A DNA stretch of 64,000 nt from assembly GCF_004770995.1 (NCBI RefSeq), contig NZ_RQHW01000010.1:62001-126000 (forward strand), in the 5' to 3' direction. A program made the translations under genes and the position numbers. The DNA is from Leptospira idonii (lineage in GTDB: Bacteria > Spirochaetota > Leptospiria > Leptospirales > Leptospiraceae). The notes below the pieces were generated by a model. The model ran no database searches. It saw nothing but the letters and a program-made list of their open reading frames with translations, and was not told the origin of the DNA. Positions within the stretch are counted from its first letter, which is position 1; each line of letters opens with the position of its first letter. Of the stretch, positions 44,503-54,238 are shown piece after piece.

Positions 44503-46251
44503 ATGACCACTATCTTGATTCGTAATATTAGAATTTTCGACGGCTCCCAAAGTCCTTCTTTTCAAGGAGATCTGCGAATCCAGGACGGAATCATTTCCGA
44601 AATTTCTTCCGAATCTCTTTTGCCTTTGGAAAATGAGGAAGTGGTGGAAGGTCAAGGGCTTTGGCTCACTCCGGGGTTTATTGATTTCCACACCCATTAC
44701 GATGCTGAAATAGAAGTGGCTCCCGATCTTTCCGAATCGGTTCGTCACGGTGTGACTACAATTTCTTTAGGAAGTTGTTCCTTAAGTTTATCGTTAGGTG
44801 ACCCTGTCGATTTGGCGGATATGTTCAGCAGAGTAGAAGCGATTCCCAGAAAGAACGTTTTGGAAATTTTAGAAAAACGAAAAAATTGGAACGGCGCCAA
44901 AGAATACAAACAACACTTAAACGAACTTCCTCTTGGTCCGAATGTGACGTCCTTTGCAGGCCATTCTGCAATCCGAGCCCATGTGATGGGATTGGAACGA
45001 TCTTTGACGAAAGGAGAAACACCCAGCAAGGATGAATTGGAAAAAATGAACTTTTATCTGGAAGATGCACTTAATGAAGGTTTTATGGGTCTTTCCATCA
45101 ACACACTCGTTTGGGACAAAATGGACGGAAGCAGATTTCGTTCCCGCCCGCTGCCTTCTACATTCGCTTCTTGGAAAGAATATAGGTATTTAAACAGAAC
45201 CTTGAGAAAAAGAGGAAAGATCTTTCAGGGAGTTCCGAATGTATCCACTAAAATCAATCTACTTATGTTTTTATGGGAAGCATTAGGTATTTTTCGCAAG
45301 CCTTTAAAAACGACGATCATCTCATTGATGGACGTTAAGTATGATCCGCGTCTTTATAAATTACTAGGTTGGATCGGCCGACTTACCAATAAAATTCTAG
45401 GTTCCGATTTCAAATACCAATCTCTTCCTGAACCATTCGATCTCTATGCGGACGGGATGGATGTAGTCGTCTTTGAAGAGTTTGGTGCGGGTGCTGCGGC
45501 AAATCACATCGAAGACGAATTAGAAAGAAGGAATTTGATGAAAAGTCCGAAATACAGATCTTGGTTCAAACGCCAATGGACGAATTGGTTTTTACCAAGA
45601 GTGTTTCATAGAGACTTTAGAGAGACAAAAATAGTCTCTTCACCGGATCCGTCTCTCATCGGAAAATCCATAGACCAAATCGCCAAAGAAAGAAATGTAC
45701 ATTCCGTAACCGCCTTCTTGGATCTGATTGCCGAGTATGGAAATAAAATCAGATGGTATACCGTGATGGCAAATCACAGGAAAGAACCTTTGCAAAAAAT
45801 AGTCTCTCATCCGGATATTCTCATAGGATTTTCGGATGCAGGAGCTCATTTGAGAGGTATGGCTCATTATAATTTCCCTCTTCGTATGTTGAAGTTAGTG
45901 TATGATGCGGAAAAAGAAAAGAAGCCGTTTATGAGTTTGGAACATGCAGTCTACAGGCTCACAGGAGAGATCGCCGATTGGTTCGGAATCGATGCTGGTT
46001 ACATTCAAAAAGGAAAAAGAGCGGATCTTGTAGTCATTGATCCCACCCGCTTGAATGAAGAATTGGAGAAAGATATAGAAGCACCCATGCCTTTTATGGA
46101 AGGTTTTCAGAGATGGGTGAGAAGAAACGATCAAACGATAAAGAGAGTCTATATCAACGGAAAACTTGCAGTGAAAGAAGGAATTCCGGTTTCCTCTTTG
46201 GGAAAGGAGACCGGATACGGTAAATTTTTAGAATCAACCTTAGGGAATTGA
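44503..46251 (+). CDS. N-acyl-D-amino-acid deacylase-like amidohydrolase
   Basis: 582 aa. Amidohydrolase superfamily, AmdD/D-aminoacylase branch: metal ligands GFIDFHTHYDAEI near residue 60, SLGSCSLSLSLG, GHSAIRAHVMG, and the C-terminal GFSDAGAHLRGMAHYNFPLRML with a late Asp. Predicted to release D-amino acids from N-acyl or peptide derivatives; substrate unproven. It has its own promoter. The 3' end overlaps the convergent glycosyltransferase by 12 bp. Confidence 0.85.
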   Translation: MTTILIRNIRIFDGSQSPSFQGDLRIQDGIISEISSESLLPLENEEVVEGQGLWLTPGFIDFHTHYDAEIEVAPDLSESVRHGVTTISLGSCSLSLSLGDPVDLADMFSRVEAIPRKNVLEILEKRKNWNGAKEYKQHLNELPLGPNVTSFAGHSAIRAHVMGLERSLTKGETPSKDELEKMNFYLEDALNEGFMGLSINTLVWDKMDGSRFRSRPLPSTFASWKEYRYLNRTLRKRGKIFQGVPNVSTKINLLMFLWEALGIFRKPLKTTIISLMDVKYDPRLYKLLGWIGRLTNKILGSDFKYQSLPEPFDLYADGMDVVVFEEFGAGAAANHIEDELERRNLMKSPKYRSWFKRQWTNWFLPRVFHRDFRETKIVSSPDPSLIGKSIDQIAKERNVHSVTAFLDLIAEYGNKIRWYTVMANHRKEPLQKIVSHPDILIGFSDAGAHLRGMAHYNFPLRMLKLVYDAEKEKKPFMSLEHAVYRLTGEIADWFGIDAGYIQKGKRADLVVIDPTRLNEELEKDIEAPMPFMEGFQRWVRRNDQTIKRVYINGKLAVKEGIPVSSLGKETGYGKFLESTLGN

Positions 46252-47781
46252 TTTTCTAACGTATTTTTGTGCCAAATAACCTATCTTATGTGATTTTGGC
46301 GGTTCTGGAATGAATTTTTCGGAAAGAAGGGAATGCAGTTTCTTTAAATCAGAATCATTAAATTGATTTTCATAACCGGCAAACTTTTTTCTGAGTTCTT
46401 CCTCTTCTCCGAAAAGAGTGAACTCGGAAATTTCCTTGCGATCCAAAATGGATCGAAGCGGTTTTTCCCATTCATTCTTGGAATGAATGCAGTACACGAC
46501 CTTTCGTATATGTTCTAATCCTGCTTGCCCGCAAAACACTGGATTTGTGAACATCATCACTTCTGCGTCCTGAGAAACAATAAATTCTTTTGCCTGCTTC
46601 AACTGTTTTGCTGATGCTTTGAAGACAAATACCTCAAGAACAAGAAGAATCAATGAAAATACGATAGAAACTTTTTGAGCGATCCTCCATCCTTTTGAAA
46701 GATCTAATGCAGTCCAGATCTCATATAAAAAAAACAAAGGCAAAATCGCCAAAAGAAGATATCTTCCGGATATCGTCACTCCGTCATTAGGTGCAGAAAC
46801 AGCGATTAACAGAATAAAAAGAACAGAAAAACGAATCAAAAAGGATGCATTTTTATTCTGCCCCAAAAGAGAATTTCCCCGGATCGAATGAAGCAAAGGA
46901 AGGAGTAAAAACGGACTGCAAAGAAAAAAGCCGAACTTAGGAACATTCGAAATATATGTAAATATAATGGAAATAAAACGAATCGCTCTCTCTCCTATCG
47001 AGGCAGTGTCTTTTCCATAATTAAAGATGAATCGAGGACCTAAGATATGTCCGTAATCCAACTGATTCCAAATTAAAAACGCAATCAAAGGGAGAAAACC
47101 AGCAAGAACAAAGAGCAAGGTTCGGATCGATAAAAAAAATGAGATCCGTTTTCTTTTCTCCCATAACTCTGCCGCAAAAATAGAAACCAAAAACAAAATG
47201 GATTCGTGACGAAAGAAACTTCCTAAAGACAAAAAGAATAAGGAAAGAAACAGATGTTTAGAAGATTCGGTTTCTCGAAAACGAATCCAATAGAGAAAGC
47301 CCATCGTCACAATCATAAAGAATAATGGAGCTTCGTTCACGTCAATGAGAGATGGAAAAAGAACCGTTCCGAACAACAACAGAAGTAAGTTCTTTTGTTT
47401 GATTTTCCCAAACTCACCTAATAAATAGAAAGCGATAGGTATAAAAACAAAAAGGACCGTAGGAAGAATTTCCCAAACGAAACCGAAACTCCTCAAAACC
47501 GCAAGAAAGGCTGTGAATGCAATCGGATATTGTCCAATAAACCTTCCTCTAGAGAACAAACCCATGCCTTCCAGAATGGAAAGTTGTTTTCCCGGATCCC
47601 ACTCTCCTCCCGGATAAAGAACTTCTTCCGTTTGAAAATGATTTTGAAACAAGGACTCTGCCTGCATCGCTTTGATCAGAGAATCGGAAATGAAACTATG
47701 TTTTGTTCCGATGTATATTTGTAAGAGAGGATAGGTAAGCAGGATAAGAACAAAAGCCCAATTCTTTTTCAGAAAATTCAT
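46240..47781 (-). CDS. Multi-TM lipid-linked-sugar glycosyltransferase-like protein
   Basis: 513 aa from ATG 47781, about 11-12 membrane helices. The first extracytoplasmic loop (IGTKHSFISDSLIKAMQAES) carries the acidic residues expected of a GT-C fold enzyme (ArnT/PMT-like), and the C-terminus (about 415-513) is soluble. Predicted to transfer a sugar from a polyprenyl phosphate in the periplasm. Divergent from the GT22-like gene across 160 bp. Confidence 0.65.
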   Translation of the reverse strand: MNFLKKNWAFVLILLTYPLLQIYIGTKHSFISDSLIKAMQAESLFQNHFQTEEVLYPGGEWDPGKQLSILEGMGLFSRGRFIGQYPIAFTAFLAVLRSFGFVWEILPTVLFVFIPIAFYLLGEFGKIKQKNLLLLLFGTVLFPSLIDVNEAPLFFMIVTMGFLYWIRFRETESSKHLFLSLFFLSLGSFFRHESILFLVSIFAAELWEKRKRISFFLSIRTLLFVLAGFLPLIAFLIWNQLDYGHILGPRFIFNYGKDTASIGERAIRFISIIFTYISNVPKFGFFLCSPFLLLPLLHSIRGNSLLGQNKNASFLIRFSVLFILLIAVSAPNDGVTISGRYLLLAILPLFFLYEIWTALDLSKGWRIAQKVSIVFSLILLVLEVFVFKASAKQLKQAKEFIVSQDAEVMMFTNPVFCGQAGLEHIRKVVYCIHSKNEWEKPLRSILDRKEISEFTLFGEEEELRKKFAGYENQFNDSDLKKLHSLLSEKFIPEPPKSHKIGYLAQKYVRKSIP

Positions 47782-47941
47782 CAAACAAAGGAAAACGAAA
47801 AACGTTAGGAAAGTCAATCAAACAAATTCGGGACTAAGAGGTTTTGTTTGGGTTAACTTAGATTAATTGTAAAACATCTCGAAAAAAGAAGTAGCCTAAT
47901 TCCGGCACAAATTCCATAAAATCCGTATCCAAAGGATTTTA

Positions 47942-49408
47942 ATGTTCCAGAAAATTCGCCTTCTATCCAACTCGTTTTCCCCTACTCATTTTTTTTGGCA
48001 GATAATAATCGTAATTTTTTCTATTCCATTGATTCTATTCACGCTAATGTTTTCGCAAGGATTCGTGTGGCCGGATGAAATCTTTCAATCCATTGAGCCT
48101 GCCTATTTTATGGTAACGGGGAGAGGAAACCTTGCCTGGGAATTTACCGATCAGGTGAGAAGCGTTCTTTATCCTTACATTTTGTCCGTTTGGATTAGAA
48201 TCGTATTTTTATTTTCCACCGATCCTACCGTATTATTTCATTCCACCAGAGTCGTATTAGCAGGCATCTATCTGGCTTCTGTTTTGATGCTTTCCCGGTT
48301 TTTCCTCAAAACGGAATCCGAGAAAAAAGAAATCGGATTCGGAATCATTTTCCTAATCTTCTCATTTGTCTTTTTATTATTTCCTTTAAATTATTACTTC
48401 GGATTCAGAACCCTAACGGAAAGTATATCCACTTCTCTGGCCATCTTGTCAATTTTTTGGATTCAAATTCGATTCGAAAAACAAGACTATCGTTTTTTTC
48501 TACCTTCTCTGATTTTAGGGCTTACATACGGATTGCGGTTTCAAATGGGATTGTTTCTCATATTATACATTCCTCTATTTTGTTATCAACTTTGGCAGAA
48601 AAAATTGATCAAAGAAGCAGGATGGTTTCTTTTCGGACTGTTCACTGGATTCGTAATCTATTTAATTTCGGACATTGTCTATTACGGAATTCCTTTTATC
48701 TCTTCTTTCAATTATTTCAAATTTAATATTGTAAAAGGAGTCGCCAAACAATGGGGAACCAGTCCTTTCCCATTTTACTTTCAATCGTATCTTAGATACT
48801 TTCAATTTTTACTTATCTTTTTGATTCCAGGCATCTATTCCAATTTCAAAAAGCTCTATCCGATCCTTCTTGCGACTGCATCATTCATTCTCATTCATTC
48901 TATGATAGGGCATAAAGAGTTAAGATTCATCTACCTATCTTACCCTATTTTACTTTATCTGATTGCCTCAGGCATTTTGGTTTCCTATTCTTGGATACAA
49001 GCGAAAAGAAAAAAATGGGCGCCTGTTTTTCTGATGCTGATTCTCCTTTTGACAGGATTTCAATACAGAACAGTTCTTCTCAAAAAAATCCAATGGAACT
49101 TTTGCAATGAAAACTTGCAGTTATTTTTACAAGCAGACAAACACGGATTAAAGGGAAATTCTTTGATAGGAGTTTCTGAGGTGTTCGCTTGGGGTGCAGG
49201 TTATGTTTATATGGGGAACGCCTTTAAAGACAACCTGTATTTTCACGATCTGCAAACTAGATCCACGGAAGAGACGGAAAAAATCCTAAAAGAAGAAAAA
49301 ATCCAGAATATTCTAATATTCGACACAACAAAAGATCACTACTGCAAAACCTATGGGTATTGTAAAACAATCTTCCCTTTGTCACCTTATAGTTGGATTA
49401 GCAGATAA
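47942..49408 (+). CDS. GT-C mannosyltransferase-like membrane protein (GT22-like)
   Basis: 488 aa with about 10 membrane helices. GFVWPDEIFQSIEPAYFMVTGRG in loop 1 and HKELRFIYLSYPILL near residue 320 match the GT22 (Alg9/PIG-B) signatures (PDE.FQ..E.A and HKE.RF..P.YP). It likely adds a mannose-like sugar to a lipid or glycan outside the membrane. Immediately after the stop codon begins a second copy of repeat family R1. Confidence 0.75.
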   Translation: MFQKIRLLSNSFSPTHFFWQIIIVIFSIPLILFTLMFSQGFVWPDEIFQSIEPAYFMVTGRGNLAWEFTDQVRSVLYPYILSVWIRIVFLFSTDPTVLFHSTRVVLAGIYLASVLMLSRFFLKTESEKKEIGFGIIFLIFSFVFLLFPLNYYFGFRTLTESISTSLAILSIFWIQIRFEKQDYRFFLPSLILGLTYGLRFQMGLFLILYIPLFCYQLWQKKLIKEAGWFLFGLFTGFVIYLISDIVYYGIPFISSFNYFKFNIVKGVAKQWGTSPFPFYFQSYLRYFQFLLIFLIPGIYSNFKKLYPILLATASFILIHSMIGHKELRFIYLSYPILLYLIASGILVSYSWIQAKRKKWAPVFLMLILLLTGFQYRTVLLKKIQWNFCNENLQLFLQADKHGLKGNSLIGVSEVFAWGAGYVYMGNAFKDNLYFHDLQTRSTEETEKILKEEKIQNILIFDTTKDHYCKTYGYCKTIFPLSPYSWISR

Positions 49409-49554
49409 AAAGGTGCAAAGAATGGGTCAAAAAGGCGAAAAGAAGTAAAGAAAGAAAAAGAGTTTTCGAATCGAAGGAGATATGATAGAGGGAGAGACGG
49501 GACTGCCCACGAACCACTCCCCTCCACCCTAACTCGGGCGGGGGCGCCCCCGCC
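49409..49554 (+). repeat. Dispersed repeat family R1, copy 2
   Basis: Matches 963-1098 and starts at the same point relative to a host gene's stop codon; both junctions read gaTAAaaaggtgcaaagaat. The 47 bases 49499-49545 are identical to copy 1. This copy ends with a perfect GC palindrome GGCGGGGGCGCCCCCGCC (49537-49554), absent from copy 1. Confidence 0.8.
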
Positions 49555-49593
49555 GATCCCAAGATTATGTCTCATCCTTCAACCTCAGCTCAT

Positions 49594-50298
49594 CTAAGAG
49601 AAATCTTCTCGATTTCCCACTTCCTTCAGAATCTCGAATCGAAGTGTTGTGAATTCAGAGTGAAAATCGTTCCGATTCCTCTCCGCCATAGCATCTTTAT
49701 GTTCAAGCCCATCCGTCTCGGGACTCTTTCCTTGGACCATTTGGATCATTTCGTCTTCCGAATTCCAAATGCTGAAGGTCAAAAAATTTCGAAAGGGGCG
49801 AAACGCAGCGAAAGCGAATCTCTTTCCAGGATGATCTCGAACTTGTTTCTCTACAGGTTTGCCCCATTTCGTAAACCGAATCAACTGTGAAATTTTCAAA
49901 CGAGCGAGTGTGATGGCTACGGTAGGAGTGTCATAACCCGAATCCCTAGGATACAATGTAGCTGAAAGTAATTCTCGAATTTTCCCCCATCTTCGATACA
50001 ATTTCAATCGAATATGCCATCCGGAACCTATGGGATCTTTTGGGGAGAGAGTTAAAAATCGATCTAAATCCTCTTCCGATTGCCAAAACGCAACAACAGA
50101 AACTGAAGTTAGGTGATATCTTTTGAAAGAATACAAAGATTCTCCCAACTGCATAGGAATTAGCGTTTCTGAATGTATTAGTCCTTTTACCTTCTTCCTT
50201 TTTAGATAAAAAAACAAATAAAAAGGAAGTTTATAAATAGGCAGTTCAAAACAATGAAAGCTAAAAATTTCTTGTGTGTGGGGAGCTATTTGCGACAT
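49594..50298 (-). CDS. CrtA (spheroidene monooxygenase)-like protein
   Basis: 234 aa. The C-terminal pattern LTFSIWNSEDEMIQMVQG..H.DAMA...RNDFHSEFTTLRFEIL matches CrtA-like heme monooxygenase proteins, which are widespread outside carotenoid pathways. A carotenoid role cannot be inferred; no crt genes are seen. The ATG at 50298 starts 2 bp from the ATG of the divergent gene, without a ribosome site. Confidence 0.6.
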   Translation of the reverse strand: MSQIAPHTQEIFSFHCFELPIYKLPFYLFFYLKRKKVKGLIHSETLIPMQLGESLYSFKRYHLTSVSVVAFWQSEEDLDRFLTLSPKDPIGSGWHIRLKLYRRWGKIRELLSATLYPRDSGYDTPTVAITLARLKISQLIRFTKWGKPVEKQVRDHPGKRFAFAAFRPFRNFLTFSIWNSEDEMIQMVQGKSPETDGLEHKDAMAERNRNDFHSEFTTLRFEILKEVGNREDFS

Positions 50299-50300
50299 TT

Positions 50301-51134
50301 ATGACCGATTCAATGAATGAAAATTCTTTACTATTCAGTGTCCTGGCTTTCGGATATGCCATTGCACCCTTATTTAGCAATCGCTTCTTTTTAAAGAATT
50401 CAAAGACATACTTCGGATTACACTTAATTTCATACTTTCTATTAATTTTAGCAATCTTTTTTGGAATGCCGCAATTGAACATTGTCTGGATATTCTTTTG
50501 CGGATTCGGATTGATTTTATTTTATAAAACACATCGGACTATTTTGCTTCAAAATTACACTTGGATCGGACTGTTTCCTTTCGGATTTAGTTTGTTATCC
50601 TCCGTTTGGTTTTTTTGTGGAACAAATCAATGTTATTTACTTGGTTATACTGAAACGTGGAGCTATTATGCAGCCATTCACGGTTGTTTTATCGGATGGT
50701 TATTTTTGTCGGGAATAGCACATCTTTCCCAAAACGACAAAGAATCGATCGCATATCCAATTTTAAGCCTATGCATTGTTATCTTATTTCTTTTGATCGC
50801 CTTTGGGATTCATGGAAATCCGATCCTAAAAAAAATCGGTGTGATAGGATATTCTCTTCTATTTCCATCCTCTCTTTTGTATTCCAAAAGATCTTTCAAA
50901 AAACAAAATTCCAGTTTCAAACTTCTGATTGAGTGCAGTTTATTTTTTCTTTGTTTCAGTTTGCTTTTAGCCCTACTCAATGAATTCTATATTGGATTTC
51001 CCAAATCATTCGACGGGTGGCCTATTATGGTAATACTGCATGGAATCATAAATGCGATTGTAGTAATTCCCTGTTTTTTAGGGTCACTCTTGTTCGAAGA
51101 AAAAACTCAAAATCCGATTCGACACAAATTTTAA
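50301..51134 (+). CDS. YndJ-like multi-TM protein
   Basis: 277 aa with about eight membrane helices. Histidines in AAIHGCFIGWLFLSGIAH and MVILHGIINAI recall YndJ-family proteins of unknown role. Starts 50301 or 50313 are possible; GTG 50274 would overlap the divergent gene. The promoter must lie within the neighbouring coding region. Confidence 0.55.
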   Translation: MTDSMNENSLLFSVLAFGYAIAPLFSNRFFLKNSKTYFGLHLISYFLLILAIFFGMPQLNIVWIFFCGFGLILFYKTHRTILLQNYTWIGLFPFGFSLLSSVWFFCGTNQCYLLGYTETWSYYAAIHGCFIGWLFLSGIAHLSQNDKESIAYPILSLCIVILFLLIAFGIHGNPILKKIGVIGYSLLFPSSLLYSKRSFKKQNSSFKLLIECSLFFLCFSLLLALLNEFYIGFPKSFDGWPIMVILHGIINAIVVIPCFLGSLLFEEKTQNPIRHKF

Positions 51135-51209
51135 ATCGGAGTCTGAGTTTCTCATCTATCTGAATTCGCTTATGCATCTATCGAATATGACGTATGCGAA
51201 GTTTATCTT

Positions 51210-51686
51210 TCAGAACATTGTGTTAGAATTGGCAGTTGTCTCCGGAATCTCTTGAACAACATCCCAATGTTCCACGATCTTTCCATTTTCCACTCTGAAA
51301 ACATCAACAACGGCAACGCCTCTATCACTTTCATTTTCTTTGGAATGAACATGTAATACAACTAAGTCCCCTTCCGCAACTACGCGTTTGATGATTGCAG
51401 TGGCATTCGGATTTTTTTGAAAATAAGGAACAAAATAATTCAAAAACGCCTCTGTACCGTTTGGAACGAAAGGATTATGCTGAATGTATTTTTCACCTAC
51501 ATATTGTTTCACGGCATTTTCGGGCTGATGGTCCACAAAAACCATATTATAAAATTCCACTACATTCTTTTTGTTTTGCTCTAGTTCAGCCGTTTCTTGT
51601 TTACAAGAAACGATTGAGACGAAAGAAAAAACCGTAACGATAAATACCGAAATTCGATATAAAATAGTAAATTTATTTTGCTTCAT
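51210..51686 (-). CDS. SnoaL-like (NTF2-fold) lipoprotein
   Basis: 158 aa. Signal peptide ending FVSIVSC, Cys28 likely lipidated. The rest is an NTF2/SnoaL-like cone: KNVVEFYNMVFVDHQPENAVKQYVGEKYIQHNP, then GVAVVDVFRVENGKIVEHWDVVQEIP. Members of this group are small-molecule-binding proteins or isomerases. It follows the NmrA-like gene by 9 bp and is probably in one unit under the Rrf2 regulator. Confidence 0.82.
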   Translation of the reverse strand: MKQNKFTILYRISVFIVTVFSFVSIVSCKQETAELEQNKKNVVEFYNMVFVDHQPENAVKQYVGEKYIQHNPFVPNGTEAFLNYFVPYFQKNPNATAIIKRVVAEGDLVVLHVHSKENESDRGVAVVDVFRVENGKIVEHWDVVQEIPETTANSNTMF

Positions 51687-51695
51687 AAAATCCTC

Positions 51696-52343
51696 TTAGT
51701 AACCCACAGTAAACCTTTGTTTGATATAGTTTCCATTTTCAATTTCGTTCACAAATGCGTTCACTAAATCCAAGAGAGAAATGGTACTATTTCCTTCAGA
51801 ATCCACTAGTAAACTTTCATTTGAGAATCGGTAATTCCCTGTTTGTTTTCCTTCCGGATTGATGATCGCAGACGGAGATAAAAAAGTCCAATCCAGCTCC
51901 GCTTCTGTTCGCAAATGTTTCAAAATCTCACGAGCACCATCCGCTCCCGGAAAATACTCTTTGGGAAATTGTGGAGTGTCTATAAGTTGAACTCCCGGTT
52001 GCACTTCAAGTGAACCTGCTCCACCCATCACTATGATCCGCTTCACTCCCGACTTCTTAGTCGCATTTAAAATCGAAAGCGAACCTTGAATCATATTTTC
52101 CCTAATCTTGGGATCGGTCCAACCGGGGTTGTAAGAATCTAGAACCGCATCCGTTGTAGCAATGATCTTTGATAGTCCGTCCGTATCGAAGATATCCGCC
52201 TTTACTTTAGTTAGGTTTTTATCCTCCAATTCCAATTTAGAAGGATCTCTCAGAATCGCAGTAACCTTATGTCCCCGCTTCAATGTTTCTAAAAGTGTAG
52301 GTTTTCCGATAAAACCTGTGGCCCCAATGAGTGTGATTTTCAT
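51696..52343 (-). CDS. NmrA/YwnB-like NAD(P)-binding oxidoreductase
   Basis: 215 aa short-chain-dehydrogenase-like protein with Rossmann motif GATGFIGKPTLLETLKRGHKV at the N-terminus, and YFPGADGAREILKHLRTEAELDWTFLSPSA. Related to B. subtilis YwnB, which is encoded next to an Rrf2 regulator, as here. Predicted redox or quinone-related reductase; substrate unknown. It has the AGGAA-type leader GGAAGAT before its ATG. Confidence 0.8.
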   Translation of the reverse strand: MKITLIGATGFIGKPTLLETLKRGHKVTAILRDPSKLELEDKNLTKVKADIFDTDGLSKIIATTDAVLDSYNPGWTDPKIRENMIQGSLSILNATKKSGVKRIIVMGGAGSLEVQPGVQLIDTPQFPKEYFPGADGAREILKHLRTEAELDWTFLSPSAIINPEGKQTGNYRFSNESLLVDSEGNSTISLLDLVNAFVNEIENGNYIKQRFTVGY

Positions 52344-52400
52344 TTTTATCTTCCTTTGATTTAATGTAACTTACAATATAACAACTTATGCTAAAAAAAT

Positions 52401-52847
52401 TTATGCGCCTTTTCTAGTTTGTTTCCGCTCTCGATTCAAATGAAATTGAATTCCTTTTTTTACATCAGACAGTTTGTATTCACCGAGTTTATTCTCCAAG
52501 GCAAGTTGCGCCTCGTCCAGAATACCTTCCAATGTGTTTTGAATGTTCCTGCCTATAGGGCAATTCGGATTGGCGTATTCGTGCAGCAAAAAAAGAGAAT
52601 CATCCAGTTCCGTGGCCTTGTAAACTTCCAAGAGAGAAATTTCATCCGCCGGTTTTGCCAATGCGGATCCTTTTACTCCTCGACGAACGTCAATTAGTTT
52701 TGCTTTTTTTAATTTACCCAAAAGCAAACGAATGATGCTCGGATTAGTGCCCACAGAACCGGCTATTTCTTCCGAAGACAAATCGCCTTCCATCTCAAGT
52801 AAAGTTAAGATATGAATGGCGACGCTGTATCGGCTTGGAATGGACAT
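52401..52847 (-). CDS. Rrf2-family transcription regulator
   Basis: 148 aa. Winged helix (SRYSVAIHILTLLEM, SSEEIAGSVGTNPSIIRLLLGKLKKAKLI, GSALAKPADEISLLEVYKA) and one cysteine region NPNCPIG rather than the three-Cys cluster of IscR, so an Fe-S cluster is unlikely. Likely represses the downstream NmrA-like/SnoaL genes in response to a thiol-reactive signal, by analogy with YwnA. Confidence 0.83.
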   Translation of the reverse strand: MSIPSRYSVAIHILTLLEMEGDLSSEEIAGSVGTNPSIIRLLLGKLKKAKLIDVRRGVKGSALAKPADEISLLEVYKATELDDSLFLLHEYANPNCPIGRNIQNTLEGILDEAQLALENKLGEYKLSDVKKGIQFHLNRERKQTRKGA

Positions 52848-52928
52848 GGCTACTTGTAACTACAGATATTACAAGTAGATGAAAGAGCCACTCTTTTTTA
52901 AGAATCTGCTATTCTTTTTCATTTTATT

Positions 52929-54056
52929 TCAATCGTTTCTGATGAATTTTTTCCACCATCTTTCCATAAGATTAGGTTCGCGAATTTTAACGATCTGTCC
53001 GAATTTGGGAGTGAGTAAATCGATTTTATAAATCTCCGCTTGTTTCTCAAGTGATTCTGCAGGCTCATACCAACTATGCAAAGCAAGATCAAACATCCCC
53101 CAGTGTACGGGAACAAGTCTTTTGCCCTTTAAATCCAAATGCGCTTTTGCAGTTTGTTCCGGTAAAACATGGACAGCTTCCCACATCGGATTGTATTGAC
53201 CGTTCTCAATGAATGTTAAATCAAACGGACCGTATTTTTCACCGATGTCTTTAAAGTGAATATCGTAGCCTGAGTCCCCACTGAAATAGAATCGTTCTTT
53301 TTCTCCGATCACTGTCCAAGAAGACCATAAAGTATGATTGCCATTCATACCGCTTCTTCCTGAAAAATGTTGTGCGGGAGTGCATACGATCTTGAGTTTT
53401 TCGACAGTAACGCTTTTCCACCAATCCAACTCCGTTAGGCGATCTTCGGAAATGCCCCATTCTTTCAAATGAGAACTGACTCCCAAAGGAGTGATAAATT
53501 TCGTATTTTTATTTTTAAAAAACTCGATTGTAGGCATATCGAGATGGTCGTAATGATCATGGGAAATGATGATAAAATCGATCGGAGGCAGTTCTTCCAG
53601 TTTTACCACAGCATCTTGAAATCGTTTTACCATAAAACTAAAAGGGGCTGCCGATCCGGAGAATACGGGGTCAAAAAATAAAAGTTTCCCTTCTATATTC
53701 ACAAGAAAGGTGGAATGTCCAAACCAAATGAATTTTATATTTTTCTCCGGTTTAAGGAACTCCGCAAAGTCAGGTTTTTCTTCCGGTAATTGAACATCCG
53801 GCCTTTTATTTTTATCACCGCCAAACAAGAATTTGAATATGAGAGAAAAGTAATTCTGGTTTTCTCTCATTTTTTCTATAATATCGGGCCTGCGGTTTAC
53901 AAACTGTTCTCGTTCCGGATCAAATTGAGGGGATGTTTTTATCCTTTCCAAATGAGCGCCATCGGGATCTTTTCCGAAGGCTCTACAATCAAAATGAAAA
54001 ACAGCAGAAAGTAAAAGTAAAATGAGAGTGATCTGTTTCAAAAAAATGACTTCCAA
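52929..54056 (-). CDS. MBL-fold metallohydrolase lipoprotein (NAPE-PLD/UlaG-like)
   Basis: 375 aa from TTG 54056, chosen because AAGGA stands 8 bases upstream and it places the lipobox AVFHFDC (Cys24) correctly. Zinc motif ISHDHYDHLD (HxHxDH), SGDSGYD, and late VPVHWGMF are all present, as in N-acylphosphatidylethanolamine-hydrolysing PLD-like enzymes. A hydrophobic segment is followed by the mature periplasmic domain. Substrate probably a phospholipid or other ester; unproven. Confidence 0.82.
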   Translation of the reverse strand: MEVIFLKQITLILLLLSAVFHFDCRAFGKDPDGAHLERIKTSPQFDPEREQFVNRRPDIIEKMRENQNYFSLIFKFLFGGDKNKRPDVQLPEEKPDFAEFLKPEKNIKFIWFGHSTFLVNIEGKLLFFDPVFSGSAAPFSFMVKRFQDAVVKLEELPPIDFIIISHDHYDHLDMPTIEFFKNKNTKFITPLGVSSHLKEWGISEDRLTELDWWKSVTVEKLKIVCTPAQHFSGRSGMNGNHTLWSSWTVIGEKERFYFSGDSGYDIHFKDIGEKYGPFDLTFIENGQYNPMWEAVHVLPEQTAKAHLDLKGKRLVPVHWGMFDLALHSWYEPAESLEKQAEIYKIDLLTPKFGQIVKIREPNLMERWWKKFIRND

Positions 54057-54238
54057 TTTGTATTTCCTTTTTAGACGTTTTTTTAAGCAGTAGAATCCAT
54101 TCGGAAAAAAAAGAATATAAAATCGACCAGAGGGAATGAGCGAAAAGCAGTTTCGTAACGGCAAAATTGAATTGCGAAAAGGGAATAAATACGCAACCTA
54201 GGGATTCTTATAAATAGGCCGGAAGGCAGATATCACCA

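Noticed and set aside
50275..50291. TGGGGAGCTATTTGC as a sigma-54 promoter
   Set aside because: GG-N10-GC spacing fits, but three of the seven -24 positions differ and it lies inside a coding start.
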